Source: Planctomycetales bacterium
Lineage (GTDB): Bacteria > Planctomycetota > Planctomycetia > Pirellulales > Thermoguttaceae
Direction: 5' to 3'
Length of the DNA: 29,764 nt
Assembly: GCA_007119795.1 (NCBI GenBank)
Contig: SKOZ01000095.1
Location: 1 to 29,764, forward strand
How positions within the stretch are numbered: position 1 is the stretch's first letter; the number at the start of each line of letters is the position of its first letter. Position numbers and translations under genes: made by a program. The notes beneath the pieces are model-generated. The model saw nothing but the letters and a program-made list of their open reading frames with translations. It had not been told where the DNA came from and did not search any database. Of the stretch, positions 7,389 to 14,122 are shown one piece after another.

Positions 7389-7720
7389 CGGCCGGTGCGC
7401 TGCTGCGCGGCGAAGTCGGCCTGCCGGGCCAGCATCATCGCCTGCTCGGCCTCCTGGATGCGGCCGGCCTTCTGGCAGATGAGGCTCAGGGCCACGTAGC
7501 TGAACGGGTCGTCGGCCTCGAGCTCGCAGACCTGCCGCGCATGCTCGACGGCCTCGTCATGCCGGCCCAGTTCCCCGAGATACACGCTCAGGGCCGCGTG
7601 CGCCAGCGCGTAGCTCGGTTCCTCCTCGAGCAGTGCCCGGAGCTTCTCCACCGCCGCCTCGACGCTGCCTCGTTCGTGCAGAGCAACGGCTTCGTCATAC
7701 CTCGCTGCCATCGACGTCAT
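7385..7720 (-). CDS. small tetratricopeptide-repeat protein
   Basis: This 111-residue protein is almost entirely TPR: about three 34-residue units covering residues 5-104, for example YDEAVALHERGSVEAAVEKL followed by PSYALAHAALSVYLGELGRH and a third unit ending AGRIQEAEQAM. There is no signal peptide or membrane helix, so it should be a cytosolic scaffold or partner protein. The start is set by AAGGAG ten bases upstream of the ATG (complement at 7731-7737); the frame continues further upstream without support. It converges on the PLP-enzyme gene, and the two stop codons share bases 7386-7387. Confidence 0.85.
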   Translation of the reverse strand: MTSMAARYDEAVALHERGSVEAAVEKLRALLEEEPSYALAHAALSVYLGELGRHDEAVEHARQVCELEADDPFSYVALSLICQKAGRIQEAEQAMMLARQADFAAQQRTGR

Positions 7721-8100
7721 CGAAACGAAACTCCTTGAATGAAATGCGTGTTGCGAAGCCTCCGCCGGCGGGCCGCCAACCACGGCGGGAAAATCACCGA
7801 TGGGCGGCACGCGCCGCCCGTCGCGATGAGCATTAGGGGGCGATGCCGCGCGGCCTTTCCTATCCCTTGCCCCCTCGCGCCCGCCCAATTACCCCCAAGT
7901 GTATGCGGTGCGGCCGCGGGCGGCCAGGGCCGCACCGTCAGTGCAGCGGCAGTCAACTGCGGTCGCCCCGCACGTCATAGCACAAGAGCACGTCTTGGTC
8001 ATCGCCTTTCGTACCCGGCGAGCGAAATGGGGGTGAACCGCTTCAGCAACGGGTAGAGGTTTCGCCCCGCGGGTATCGGCCGGCAGCGTCGATCTACGGC
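7721..8100. other. intergenic region between the TPR and LysM genes
   Basis: Both flanking genes read leftward. The region contains a 10-bp perfect hairpin (7906-7937). On the minus strand, TATGAC near 7975 is a weak -10 candidate for the TPR gene. I see no gene. Confidence 0.4.
7906..7937. terminator. GC-rich hairpin, possible terminator of the LysM gene
   Basis: CGGTGCGGCC and GGCCGCACCG form a perfect 10-bp stem around a 12-nt loop. It lies about 165 bp beyond the stop of the leftward LysM gene and upstream of the TPR gene. No T-tract follows on either strand, so a terminator role is only one option. Confidence 0.35.
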
Positions 8101-8667
8101 CTACGGCTGCCGGGAATGAGGGACCAAGGAGCCCGGTTGCCGCGGTTGGGCCTCGCGGCCGGTTCGAGGGATGACCAATTCCACACCGATGGGAAGCACG
8201 TCGGGCCGCGGCAAGAGCTCGCGATTCGCCTCATAGAGCTCATCGGCCCGCCCCGCCGATCCCAGATACCGTTCGGCGAGCGACTCGAGCGTGTCGCCAT
8301 CCTCAATGACGTGCCACATTCCGCGACGGGCGGGGATCTCGGCAGCACGCAAACCAGGTAGGAAAGGATACGACCTAGATAGATTAGGGGGGTCCGCTGG
8401 TTCGAGGGGGGTGTCGGGGTCTGCGACCGACCCGGGCGAGCGGGATTCTCCCTCGGCCGGTTCGGTCGACCCGGCGGGCGGGATAATCGTTCTCGGGTAC
8501 GCGGCACGCGCTTGCGGCGGAGCGATTTGCTCGCGGAGGACGAGATCACCGGAGCCGGCGCGCGCCTCCGGGGGAGTCTCGCCCCCGCGCTGGCGGAAGA
8601 GCATGGCCGTCGTCAGCCCCAGGGCAAGGACGGCAACTGCCAGAAGGATGTTCGGGCCGCGTTCCAT
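8101..8667 (-). CDS. membrane-anchored LysM domain protein
   Basis: This is a 188-residue protein. Residues 7-23 form one hydrophobic helix (ILLAVAVLALGLTTAML) that anchors it or acts as an uncleaved signal. Residues 27-110 are a Pro/Ala/Glu-rich linker. Residues 117-167 are a LysM domain, with WHVIEDGDTLESLAERYLG at its start and PIGVELVIP at its end. LysM binds peptidoglycan or related N-acetylglucosamine polymers, so a periplasmic wall-binding role is likely; the partner is unknown. The start ATG immediately follows the hydrophilic MERGPN. The upstream region carries a 45-bp tandem repeat that may contain or disturb its promoter. Confidence 0.9.
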   Translation of the reverse strand: MERGPNILLAVAVLALGLTTAMLFRQRGGETPPEARAGSGDLVLREQIAPPQARAAYPRTIIPPAGSTEPAEGESRSPGSVADPDTPLEPADPPNLSRSYPFLPGLRAAEIPARRGMWHVIEDGDTLESLAERYLGSAGRADELYEANRELLPRPDVLPIGVELVIPRTGREAQPRQPGSLVPHSRQP

Positions 8668-8693
8668 AGACCAGATGGGTGGCTGGTGGCCTG

Positions 8694-8804
8694 TAGGACG
8701 GATCGCCCGATCCGTCCCCGCTCGGGGGCTGTGACTCGTAGGACGGATCGCCCGATCCGTCCCCGCTCGGGGGCTGTGACTCGTAGGACGAATCGCCCGA
8801 TCCG
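8694..8804. repeat. 45-bp tandem repeat (2.5 copies) with internal palindrome
   Basis: Two identical 45-bp units (8694-8738, 8739-8783) are followed by a partial, diverged third (8784-8804). Each full unit contains the perfect arms GGACGGATC and GATCCGTCC around GCCC, so each can form a 9-bp hairpin. In the third copy both arms carry substitutions (GGACGAATC, GATCCGAC). The array sits 27 bp upstream of the LysM start codon. Confidence 0.9.
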
Positions 8805-8980
8805 ACAGGGCCGGTGGCGGAACTTCCTCGCCTCCTCGCTAAGATTATCGGGATGAATTTCTACAGTTGTGCAGCGATTCGACCGACGCCGCGGCTGCAT
8901 GCGGCCGCAGTGCATCGGCTCCTGCGGGCTCTGGCGGTCGTGCCTGCCAAGACGTCCGGTTTCGTGCCCGCCTGGACAAC

Positions 8981-9009
8981 TGGGCAGGCCGGGGGAGAAG
9001 CGATATGAT
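8981..9009 (+). promoter_or_regulatory. promoter candidate for the pseudouridine synthase gene
   Basis: TGGGCA (8981-8986, four of six to TTGACA) and TATGAT (9004-9009, five of six to TATAAT) are 17 bp apart. The -10 box is 25 bp before the ATG at 9034, so the leader would be very short. Confidence 0.45.
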
Positions 9010-9033
9010 GGCGGTGGGTCGCGCCGTTCGCTC

Positions 9034-9891
9034 ATGCCTCTCTCCCGCAATACTTCCGCCTCAATGCCTTCGCCCCCCCGCAATCGAACCGCTCCGCACC
9101 CCGAGGGGGAGCGGCTTCAGAAGCTCCTGGCGGCGGCCGGACTGGGGAGCCGCCGGCAGTGCGAGGAGCTCATCCTCGCCGGCCGTGTCGAGGTGGATCG
9201 CGAGGTGATCACCGAGCTGGGATGCCGCGTCGACCCGCGGCGGGCGGAGATTCGCGTGGACGGCGAGCTCGTCCGGCCCGCCCGGCCGGTCTATTACGCC
9301 CTCAACAAGCCGCCCGGCGTGGTCACGACCAACCGCGACCCCGGCGGCCGGCCCCGCGTGATCGATCTCGTCCCCAAGGACGTGCGGCTCTTCACCGTGG
9401 GGCGGCTCGACATGGCCAGCGAGGGCCTGCTCCTCCTCACCAACGACGGCGCGTGGGCCAACCGCTTGACGCACCCGCGGTACGGCATTCCCAAGACATA
9501 CCGCGTGATGGTTGCCGGCCAGCCCACGCCGGAGGCGCTCGCCCGCCTCCGCAAGGGAGTGCACCTGGCCGAGGGCGTGGCCCGCCCTTCGCGGGTCACG
9601 GTCAAGAGCCGGCACAAGAGGAGCACCGTGGTGGAGGTCGTCCTGCGCGAGGGGCACAACCGCGAGATACGCCGCCTCTTTGCCCGCGTCGGCCACAAGG
9701 TGATGCGGCTGGTGCGGACCGCCGTGGGAACCGTTCGCCTGGGCAATCTCGGTCCCGGGGAATACCGGCGGTTGACGGCCGAAGAGATCCGCGCGCTCCA
9801 CCAGCTCGCCACGGCGGGCGGGCAGCCACCCGGCGACCGCCCGGCCGACACCCCGCGGCGGAGCCGACGGCAACCGAAGCGGCAGCGCTAA
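9034..9891 (+). CDS. rluB: RsuA/RluB/RluE/RluF-family rRNA pseudouridine synthase
   Basis: This 285-residue enzyme isomerises a specific uridine in rRNA to pseudouridine. An N-terminal S4 RNA-binding domain spans about residues 26-75 (ERLQKLLAAAGLGSRRQCEE). The catalytic domain has YALNKPPGVVTTNRD, the active-site motif GRLDMASEGLLLLTNDG with catalytic Asp126, KTYRV, and the family-typical GHNREIRRLF near residue 215. The C-terminal 30 residues are basic and probably disordered. Length and motifs fit RluB-type large-subunit enzymes better than RsuA, but exact target specificity cannot be settled, so the symbol is tentative. The start could also be the ATG at 9064; neither has a Shine-Dalgarno sequence. 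PyrK follows after 120 bp. Confidence 0.92.
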   Translation: MPLSRNTSASMPSPPRNRTAPHPEGERLQKLLAAAGLGSRRQCEELILAGRVEVDREVITELGCRVDPRRAEIRVDGELVRPARPVYYALNKPPGVVTTNRDPGGRPRVIDLVPKDVRLFTVGRLDMASEGLLLLTNDGAWANRLTHPRYGIPKTYRVMVAGQPTPEALARLRKGVHLAEGVARPSRVTVKSRHKRSTVVEVVLREGHNREIRRLFARVGHKVMRLVRTAVGTVRLGNLGPGEYRRLTAEEIRALHQLATAGGQPPGDRPADTPRRSRRQPKRQR

Positions 9892-10011
9892 GGCCGGCGC
9901 AGGAATCCGCGGCGGTCGGACAACGCCCAGCCCCCTTGCGGGCGGGAACGGCATCACCACACCCCCCCTGCGAGGCAGCGGGTCGCCCAAAACACCCAAG
10001 TACCATTCGAG

Positions 10012-10893
10012 ATGCATCCCCTCCCCGCCACCACCCATTTTCCGGACCGCGCGGTATTCGAGACGGTCGCCATCGAGGAGAACGTCTGTATCGGCCGCGA
10101 TACCTATCGCATCCGCTTCGCCTCGTCGCGGATGGCCGCCGCCTTCCTGCCGGGGCAGTTCCTCATGATGCGCCTAGCCGGCGAGGACGAACCTCTCCTG
10201 GGCCGCGCCCTGGCACTCTACGACGTGGTGCGTGATGCCCACGGCCGGCCGGCCGGCCTGGATATCGTCTATCTGACCTTGGGAAAGATGACTCGCCGGC
10301 TTGCGGGCTTGGGTGCCGGTGCGCGGCTCGAGGTCTGGGGACCGTTGGGAAACGGCTTCCCCCCGGCCGCGGCGGAGCACCTGGTAATGGTCGCCGGGGG
10401 AATCGGCCAGACGCCCTTCTTGGCCATGGCCAAAGAGGCGCTGGGGCTGGCCTACTACGGCACTCCACCCCGCCAGGTGCCGCAGGCGCGCTCCGCGACC
10501 TTGTGCTTTGGAGCGAAGACGGCGGACTTGCTCGGCGGCGTCGACGACTTCCGCGCCGCGGGCGTCGAGGTGCACCTGGCCACGGACGACGGTTCCCGCG
10601 GGCATCACGGCTTCGTGACCGAACTGGTGCGGCCGGTCGTCGAGCGGCTGGGACCCTCCGTGCGGATCGCCTGTTGCGGGCCGGAGGCGATGATGGCGGC
10701 CACGGCCCGCGTTGCCCGGGAGCTGGGAGTGCCCTGCCAGGTGTCGCTGGAGACGCCCATGGCCTGCGGCATCGGCATCTGCTTCAGTTGCGTAGCTCGC
10801 ATCCGCGATGCCGGCGGCGGTTGGGACTACCGGCGGACCTGTGTCGAGGGCCCCGTCTTCGACGCCGAGGACGTCGTCTTCGACGAGCCCTGA
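10012..10893 (+). CDS. pyrK: dihydroorotate dehydrogenase electron-transfer subunit (PyrK-type iron-sulfur flavoprotein)
   Basis: This 293-residue protein has the ferredoxin-NADP reductase-like FAD and NAD domains followed by a [2Fe-2S] site. PyrK passes electrons from the class 1B dihydroorotate dehydrogenase PyrD to NAD in pyrimidine synthesis. Visible features are the FAD-binding LLGRALALYDV (a variant of the usual RPxS motif), the NAD-binding VMVAGGIGQTPFLAMAKEA, and the cluster cysteines Cys252, Cys257, Cys260 and Cys277 with PyrK-like spacing. No pyrD is in the window. An NADH-linked reductase for another partner is possible but less likely. The stop codon lies inside a perfect palindrome shared with the convergent gene. 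Confidence 0.93.
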   Translation: MHPLPATTHFPDRAVFETVAIEENVCIGRDTYRIRFASSRMAAAFLPGQFLMMRLAGEDEPLLGRALALYDVVRDAHGRPAGLDIVYLTLGKMTRRLAGLGAGARLEVWGPLGNGFPPAAAEHLVMVAGGIGQTPFLAMAKEALGLAYYGTPPRQVPQARSATLCFGAKTADLLGGVDDFRAAGVEVHLATDDGSRGHHGFVTELVRPVVERLGPSVRIACCGPEAMMAATARVARELGVPCQVSLETPMACGIGICFSCVARIRDAGGGWDYRRTCVEGPVFDAEDVVFDEP

Positions 10894-10912
10894 CGGGCAC
10901 CGCGCCGTCAGG
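10889..10912. terminator. palindrome spanning the stop codons of two convergent genes
   Basis: CCTGACGG and CCGTCAGG form a perfect 8-bp stem with an 8-nt loop. The left arm contains the pyrK stop (10891-10893) and the right arm the stop of the leftward Tat-AKR gene (10908-10910). It is a compact candidate for a bidirectional terminator, though no T-tract is present. Confidence 0.5.
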
Positions 10913-11408
10913 TCACCGGCTGGCCGTAGGCCGCCGGCCAGCGGTCGGTCCGCGAGAGGGCCAGGCCGGCGAGGGCGAGTTCGTGGGCCTCGTCGTCGGA
11001 GAGAGGCACCGCTCCCGCCACGGTCTCCGCAGCCCGCTCCAACTCGGCAACGTTCTTCACACCGATCACCGCCACATGCACGCCTCGCTGGAAGAGGGCG
11101 TAGCGGATGGCCCTCTCGTAATACTCGGCGGGGATGCGAAAGCCATTGATGCCCAGCTCGACGGCGCGGTGGATGATCCGCGCTACCTCTTCGCCGGCGA
11201 CCTCCGGCCGCCAGAGCTGGCCGCAGCCGATACCCAATCGTGAGACCTTCGCTCCCGTCTCACCGAGCTCCACGCAGTCGATTTCCGGTGCCGCGTGCTC
11301 GGGGGCGTTCTGGCGGCCGAAAGCGGAGGAGGCCGCCATGGCGCCGAGCATCGCGCCAGTGCCTTTGACGAAGTCGCGCCGCGAGAGGCCTTGAGTCACT
11401 TCGTCCAT
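10908..11408 (-). CDS. Tat-targeted aldo/keto reductase with the central barrel deleted
   Basis: This is a 166-residue protein. The Tat leader is clear (SRRDFVKGTGAMLGAMAASS). Residues 44-90 match the beginning of an aldo/keto reductase (LGETGAKVSRLGIGCGQL, then AVELGIN). The text then jumps, in frame, to the C-terminal end of the family (YALFQRGVHVAVIGVKNVAE, followed by LSDDEAHELA). The roughly 150 residues between, including the catalytic Asp-Tyr-Lys-His tetrad, are missing; normal members are about 300-350 residues. The open frame, Tat signal and palindromic 3' end are intact, so it may be expressed, but it cannot be a standard AKR enzyme. A TATACT lies about 90 bp upstream. It is either a decaying gene or a repurposed fragment. 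Confidence 0.82.
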   Translation of the reverse strand: MDEVTQGLSRRDFVKGTGAMLGAMAASSAFGRQNAPEHAAPEIDCVELGETGAKVSRLGIGCGQLWRPEVAGEEVARIIHRAVELGINGFRIPAEYYERAIRYALFQRGVHVAVIGVKNVAELERAAETVAGAVPLSDDEAHELALAGLALSRTDRWPAAYGQPVT

Positions 11409-11770
11409 CGGAATGTCTCCTCAGGGGATGGCGTGCGGCGCCGCGGCTTCCCGGGGATACGGCAGAGCGGGCCCTCCCGCGGCAATTCCCCGCGCTGCCA
11501 GTATACGCGATAGGCGCCGCGAATGCCCGGGACCAAGGAAGATTATCGGAGTCTCTGCGACTTTGGACATTCGGGCTGCATCCTGGGGGAGCACCGCCGT
11601 TGTTCCCGGGGGGGATCGTCCGTATACTTCCCATAGGTTCCGTTTTCCGGATCGCGTTGGGCCTGGAAGGCCGTCAGGGGCAGAAAACGTGGTGGCTGCC
11701 GCGTGCGCTGCCCTCAGGGGACTTCGGATATGCCGGGAGCGCCGCATCCCGCATCGATCTTCATCCTGCC
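11409..11770. other. divergent intergenic region upstream of the AKR-like and HD-domain genes
   Basis: A minus-strand TATACT (11500-11505) is the only promoter-like element I can point to. The frame of the rightward HD gene is open back to 11600, but the extension is Gly/Arg/Ser-rich and lacks a start with a Shine-Dalgarno sequence. Confidence 0.4.
11500..11505 (-). promoter_or_regulatory. possible -10 box for the AKR-like gene
   Basis: TATACT followed by GGCAGC on the minus strand, 92 bp before the ATG. CGGGCA lies 17 bp upstream, similar to the TGGGCA before the pseudouridine synthase gene. Weak evidence. Confidence 0.3.
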
Positions 11771-12874
11771 ATGGTCCACGACAAGCTTCGTCGCCGCATC
11801 GCCTCGGAAGCGGCCCGCCTCTTGTATTCCCGCGAAGAAAACGAATACTTCCGGGCCAAGTGGCTGGCTGCGCGGCGGGTATGTTCGCGTACCGTGCGCG
11901 CCGCCGAGCTCCCCACCAACCGGGAGGTCCGCGAAGAGATCCATCTTTTCGCGCGCGCGCACCGCGGCGAGCGCCGCGACGCCTTGCTCCGCGAGATGCG
12001 CCTTGCGGCGCTGGAGCTGATGCATCTCCTGCGGGGATTCCGCCCCCGGCTGGTGGGGCGGACGTTGACCGGGAGCGTGCGCCGCGGCTCGCAGATCGAT
12101 CTCATGGCCTTCGCCGACGACCCTCGCGACGTGGCCGCCGCCCTGGCGGCACACGGCCTCGCCTGCGAAGTGGAGCCGCGGCCGCTCGGCAGGGACGGTC
12201 AGGTGAGACCGGTGACGCGGCTCCTCTTCGTCGACCGCTTCCCCGTCGCCGTCCTCGTCTACCGCGCCGCCGTGGCGCGCCGCCGCTTCCGCAGCGCGGC
12301 CACGGGGCGGCCGATCTCGCGGGCGAGCATCGGCGAGCTCGCGCGGCTCCTCTGCGACGCCCCCCCACACGTCCCACAACCTCAGACGGCCGCCGAAGCG
12401 ACGGGGCCGGTGGACCGCTTCCTGGTCTACCAGATGCTCCTCTCCCCCCTGGAGAACGTGCGGCAGAGCCCGCAGCGCCATCCCGAAGGCGATGCCCTCT
12501 ACCACAGCCTCCAGGTGTTCGACCTCGCCCGCGAGGCGATTCCCTACGACGAGGAGTTCCTCCTGGCGGCCCTCCTGCACGACGTCGGCAAGGCGATCGA
12601 CCCGAAGGACCACGTTCGCGCGGGCCTCGAGGCGCTCGACGGCTTCATTACGCCGCGCACGGCATGGTTCATCGAACAGAAGCGCGCAGGCCTCGACCTC
12701 ATCGAGGGGACGATCGGCCGCCGCGCGCGCCGCCGTCTCGAGGCTGCCGAAGACTACGACGAACTGCTCCTCCTCGCCCGCTGCGACCGCGCCGGCCGCC
12801 GCCGCGGCGTCGCCACGGCGGATGTGGAGGATGCCTTGCATTATCTCCGCGAGCTGGCCGAAATGTGCGGCTGA
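11771..12874 (+). CDS. two-domain protein: nucleotidyltransferase-like region plus HD phosphohydrolase
   Basis: This is a 367-residue protein. Residues 1-95 are helical and basic. Residues 98-160 contain GSVRRGSQIDLMAF, resembling the nucleotidyltransferase signature GS..R.(S)..D.., with Gly101, Ser102 and Asp110; a second carboxylate is not obvious. Residues 240-340 form an HD domain: His245 (YHSLQVFDLA) and His270-Asp271 (LLAALLHDVGKAIDPKDH), a metal-dependent phosphohydrolase arrangement. The pairing recalls tRNA nucleotidyltransferase and GlnD-type proteins, but the length and order match neither closely. No signal peptide, so cytosolic. The start is the ATG giving MVHDKLRRRIASEAARLLYS; no Shine-Dalgarno sequence is visible. 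The HD call is secure; the transferase call is tentative. Confidence 0.82.
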   Translation: MVHDKLRRRIASEAARLLYSREENEYFRAKWLAARRVCSRTVRAAELPTNREVREEIHLFARAHRGERRDALLREMRLAALELMHLLRGFRPRLVGRTLTGSVRRGSQIDLMAFADDPRDVAAALAAHGLACEVEPRPLGRDGQVRPVTRLLFVDRFPVAVLVYRAAVARRRFRSAATGRPISRASIGELARLLCDAPPHVPQPQTAAEATGPVDRFLVYQMLLSPLENVRQSPQRHPEGDALYHSLQVFDLAREAIPYDEEFLLAALLHDVGKAIDPKDHVRAGLEALDGFITPRTAWFIEQKRAGLDLIEGTIGRRARRRLEAAEDYDELLLLARCDRAGRRRGVATADVEDALHYLRELAEMCG

Positions 12875-13035
12875 TCGCGGCACCGGGGAGCGGCTCTAGA
12901 CCTCCTCGGGCACGACGTAGGGAGGCCGGTGGTTGGGATTGAACCATATCGCCGCGTCCCCTGTCCAGCACGATCGAGGGAAAACAACCGCGCTCCCTGT
13001 GGCAAAACGATCTTTCCTCCCCGGGGCCGGCCCGT

Positions 13036-13041
13036 TATGAT
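13036..13041 (+). promoter_or_regulatory. possible -10 box for the exported hydrolase gene
   Basis: TATGAT 22 bp before the ATG at 13063, without a good -35. An AAGGTG Shine-Dalgarno-like sequence lies between it and the start. Confidence 0.3.
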
Positions 13042-13062
13042 CTCCGCCCCAAAAGGTGATCG

Positions 13063-14112
13063 ATGCAGACAAAAGCTTGCCTTCCTAAAAAAGCTGCCAT
13101 TGCTGCCTGGTGCCCGCCGTGTCGCTGCCTCGCCGCGGCGTTCGTAACGTTCTGCGCCGTCGCGGGGCTGCTCGTCCTCCCCTTGCCGACGGCCTGGGGC
13201 GGCGAATCCGCCGCCGGCTGGCCCGTACGCCTCCTCACCTACACCGAGCCGGTCCCCATCCCAACCCTCGGTGGGTCGCAGCTCTGGGCGGACGAGCTCC
13301 TGTACCACGACTGGCGCATCCAGCGGAACTGCCTCACCGGGCACTACCGACTCCTCGACGGCGCGAACCGCCGCCACGCCTCGGGCAGCTTCGCTTCCTG
13401 CCACCTCGCCCTAGGCGAAATCCGGCGCCGGCAGGATACTCCCCCCATGACCGGCGAGGTGGTGATCCTCGTCCACGGGCTGTTCAATACCCGCAGCTCG
13501 ATGCGGCTCCTGGGCGCCTACCTCGAGCGCCACGGTGCCATGACGGTCCTCTACTTCGAGTACCCCAGCACGCGAGGGGGTATCGAAGACCACGCTGCCA
13601 GCCTGGCGCGGGTCGTGGAGCATCTCGACGAGGCCGAAGGCATCCACTTCGTCGGCCACAGCATGGGGAATCTCGTGGTCCGCTACTACCTGGCCCGCGC
13701 CGACGGCAACGCGGAAGGCCCCGGTCTCGATCCGCGGATCGGCCGCTTCCTGATGATCGCCCCGCCGAACCATGGCGCGGATGCCGCCGATCTCTTCGCC
13801 GATTGGCGTCTTGCCCGCCGCGTTGCCGGCAAGTCGCTCGATCAGCTCGGACCCCATTGGCCCTGGCTCGAAGCGGCATTGGGCACGCCGCCCCGCTCCT
13901 TCGCCATCATTGCCGGCGGACTGGACAACCGCACGGGCTTCAATCCCCTGATTGCCGGCGACGACGACGGCCTCGTGAGCATCGACGACGCCTATCTCCC
14001 CGGCGCGGAAGACTTCGTGGTCGTCCCGGCCACCCACTCGATGCTCCTTGTGGATCGCCGGGTCATGGCCCACGCCGTCCACTTCCTCCGCTACGGCCGC
14101 TTCGCCGAGTGA
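13063..14112 (+). CDS. exported alpha/beta hydrolase, lipase/triacylglycerol-acylhydrolase-like
   Basis: This is a 349-residue protein. The N-terminus has a basic region and a hydrophobic core (AAAFVTFCAVAGLLVLPL) ending near AWG, consistent with a signal peptide. The mature protein has the hydrolase oxyanion motif VVILVHGLFNTRSSM, the nucleophile elbow HFVGHSMGNLVVRYY with Ser200, an acidic patch AGDDDGLVSIDDAY likely to include the catalytic acid, and His325 (ATHSML). It should cleave an ester in the periplasm or outside the cell; the substrate is unknown. AAGGTG seven bases upstream of the ATG supports the start. It ends 10 bp from the convergent Gfo/Idh/MocA gene. Confidence 0.9.
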   Translation: MQTKACLPKKAAIAAWCPPCRCLAAAFVTFCAVAGLLVLPLPTAWGGESAAGWPVRLLTYTEPVPIPTLGGSQLWADELLYHDWRIQRNCLTGHYRLLDGANRRHASGSFASCHLALGEIRRRQDTPPMTGEVVILVHGLFNTRSSMRLLGAYLERHGAMTVLYFEYPSTRGGIEDHAASLARVVEHLDEAEGIHFVGHSMGNLVVRYYLARADGNAEGPGLDPRIGRFLMIAPPNHGADAADLFADWRLARRVAGKSLDQLGPHWPWLEAALGTPPRSFAIIAGGLDNRTGFNPLIAGDDDGLVSIDDAYLPGAEDFVVVPATHSMLLVDRRVMAHAVHFLRYGRFAE

Positions 14113-14122
14113 TCGCCGCGGC

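Larger units (their letters stand above)
8668..9033. other. divergent intergenic region between the LysM and pseudouridine synthase genes
   Basis: It holds the 45-bp tandem repeat (8694-8804) and a promoter candidate for the rightward gene (8981-9009). No gene is supported here. Confidence 0.5.

Noticed and set aside
8694..8804. CRISPR-like reading of the 45-bp repeats
   Set aside because: Units are directly adjacent with no spacers and no cas genes are in the window.
12925..12960. tRNA T-arm-like string (ggttcaatccc on the minus strand)
   Set aside because: The flanking bases do not form the 5-bp T-stem, and no acceptor or anticodon arms can be built.
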